A DNA stretch of 7,367 nt, from contig JAJXUC010000177.1 of the NCBI GenBank assembly GCA_021783435.1, positions 1-7,367 on the forward strand. The letters are read 5' to 3'. Position numbers and translations under genes: made by a program. Position 1 is the first letter of the stretch. Each line of letters begins with the position of its first letter. The stretch is from Pseudomonadota bacterium (GTDB lineage Bacteria > Pseudomonadota > Gammaproteobacteria > Burkholderiales > Burkholderiaceae). Positions 6,150-7,367 of this stretch are shown one piece after another. The notes below the pieces were generated by a model. It did no database searches, had not been told where the DNA came from, and was given only the letters and a program-made list of their open reading frames with translations.

Positions 6150-7367
6150 TTACAGCGAGTAGTACATGTCGAATTCCACCGGATGGGTGGTCATGCGGAA
6201 ACGCGTGACTTCTTCCATCTTGAGGCTGATGTAGGCGTCGATGAAGTCCTCGCTGAACACGCCGCCCTTGGTGAGGAAGGCGCGATCCTTGTCCAGGTAC
6301 TCGAGCGCCTGGTCGAGGCTCGAGCACACGGTCGGGATCTTGGCGTCTTCTTCCGGCGGCAGGTCGTACAGGTTCTTGCTCGCGGCCTCGCCCGGGTGGA
6401 TCTTGTTTTCCACGCCGTCCAGGCCCGCCATCAGCATGGCCGCGAAAGCCAGATAGGGGTTCGCGGTGGGGTCCGGGAAGCGCACCTCGATGCGGCGCGC
6501 CTTGTCGCTGGGCACGTAGGGCACGCGGATCGAAGCCGAACGGTTGCGAGCCGAGTAAGCCAGCTTCACGGGAGCCTCGAAGCCGGGAACCAGGCGCTTG
6601 TACGAATTGGTGCCGGGGTTGGTGATGGCGTTCAGGGCGCGGGCATGCTTGATGATGCCGCCGATGTAGTACAGCGCGAACTCGGACAGCCCGGCGTAAC
6701 CGTTGCCGGCGAACAGGTTCTTGCCGTCCTTCCAGACGGACTGGTGCACGTGCATGCCGGAACCGTTGTCGCCGACCACGGGCTTGGGCATGAAGGTGGC
6801 GGTCTTGCCGTAGCTGTGGGCGACGTTCTGCACCACGTACTTCAGGATCTGGGTCCAGTCGGCGCGCTGCACCAGGGTGGAGAACTTGGTGCCGATCTCG
6901 CACTGGCCGGCGCCCGCCACCTCGTGGTGATGCACCTCGACGGGCACGCCCATCTGCTCGAGCAGCAGGCACATTTCGGAGCGGATGTCCTGCAGGCTGT
7001 CGACGGGCGGAACCGGGAAATAGCCGCCCTTGACCGCCGGGCGGTGGCCCATATTGCCGCCCTCGATCTTTTCGCCCGTCATCCAGGAGGCTTCGTCCGA
7101 GTCGATCTTGACGAAGCAGCCGGCCATGTCGACATTCCAGCGCACCTGGTCGAAGATGAAGAATTCGGGCTCGGGACCGAAGAAGGCGGTGTCGCCAATG
7201 CCCGAAGCCTTGAGATAGGCCTCGGCCTTCTTGGCGATGGAGCGCGGATCGCGGTCATACGGCTTGCCGTCGCCCGGCTCGAGCACGTCGCAGCTCAGCA
7301 GCAGCGTGGTCTCTTCCATGAAGGGGTCGATATTGGCCGTGTTGGGATCGGGCATGAGCAGCATGTC
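6150..7367 (-). CDS. glnA: Glutamine synthetase type I (partial, N-terminus beyond right edge)
   Basis: The visible 405 residues cover nearly all of a type I glutamine synthetase, the dodecameric enzyme that makes glutamine from glutamate, ammonia and ATP. By alignment from memory with E. coli GlnA (469 residues), about 64 N-terminal residues, including the beta-grasp part with the FDGSS loop, lie off the window. Catalytic and metal-binding motifs seen in order are [43 protein letters not shown] and [19 protein letters not shown] holds the adenylylation tyrosine (codon at 6366-6368, matching E. coli Tyr397), so GlnE-type covalent control is expected (GSI-beta subtype). The ending VEFDMYYSL is typical. 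The reading frame is unbroken. Its promoter, where NtrC would act, is outside the window. It is followed by its own terminator and then the ntrBC group on the same strand. Confidence 0.98.
   Translation of the reverse strand, partial: DMLLMPDPNTANIDPFMEETTLLLSCDVLEPGDGKPYDRDPRSIAKKAEAYLKASGIGDTAFFGPEPEFFIFDQVRWNVDMAGCFVKIDSDEASWMTGEKIEGGNMGHRPAVKGGYFPVPPVDSLQDIRSEMCLLLEQMGVPVEVHHHEVAGAGQCEIGTKFSTLVQRADWTQILKYVVQNVAHSYGKTATFMPKPVVGDNGSGMHVHQSVWKDGKNLFAGNGYAGLSEFALYYIGGIIKHARALNAITNPGTNSYKRLVPGFEAPVKLAYSARNRSASIRVPYVPSDKARRIEVRFPDPTANPYLAFAAMLMAGLDGVENKIHPGEAASKNLYDLPPEEDAKIPTVCSSLDQALEYLDKDRAFLTKGGVFSEDFIDAYISLKMEEVTRFRMTTHPVEFDMYYSL

Noticed and set aside
6127..6972. 281-codon - strand frame inside glnA
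   Set aside because: It is an out-of-frame shadow of glnA, Arg/Gly/Pro-rich with no domain.

Overview
The window is GC-rich chromosomal DNA with dense coding, codon use typical of a high-GC genome, and no mobile-element, CRISPR, rRNA or tRNA signals. Gene content and protein sequence (a glnA, small secreted protein, ntrB, ntrC block, with GlnA, NtrB, NtrC and exonuclease III all proteobacterial in type) point to a betaproteobacterium, most likely Burkholderiales. The genus cannot be fixed by reading alone.

Left half, + strand: a rho-independent terminator (28-53) closes a gene that lies off the left edge. It is followed by a small VOC/glyoxalase-fold protein (143-577), a 287-bp gap holding one inverted repeat, an alpha/beta hydrolase with the HGGYW motif of the kynurenine-formamidase/esterase group (865-1674), a 173-bp gap holding a perfect 20-bp palindrome, and an exodeoxyribonuclease III (1848-2624).

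Right half, - strand, transcribed right to left: the 3' end of glnA (type I glutamine synthetase, cut by the right edge), a strong terminator with a UUCG loop, a small secreted protein with a short Cys-containing N-terminal domain and a coiled-coil tail (5444-5962), ntrB (4297-5454, overlapping that gene by 11 bp) and ntrC (2664-4241). ntrC and the exonuclease gene converge with only 39 bp between their stop codons.

How the right half works: NtrB (PAS-histidine kinase) and NtrC (receiver, sigma-54 AAA+ domain, Fis-type HTH) form the nitrogen-limitation two-component system, whose classic target is glnA. GlnA keeps the adenylylation-site tyrosine. The terminator after glnA suggests that the downstream genes are expressed through read-through or from their own promoter.

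This is mostly an ordinary housekeeping region, and I see no evidence for a new multi-gene system. The items most worth a second look are the perfect palindrome just upstream of the exonuclease gene and the uncharacterised secreted coiled-coil protein translationally overlapped with ntrB.
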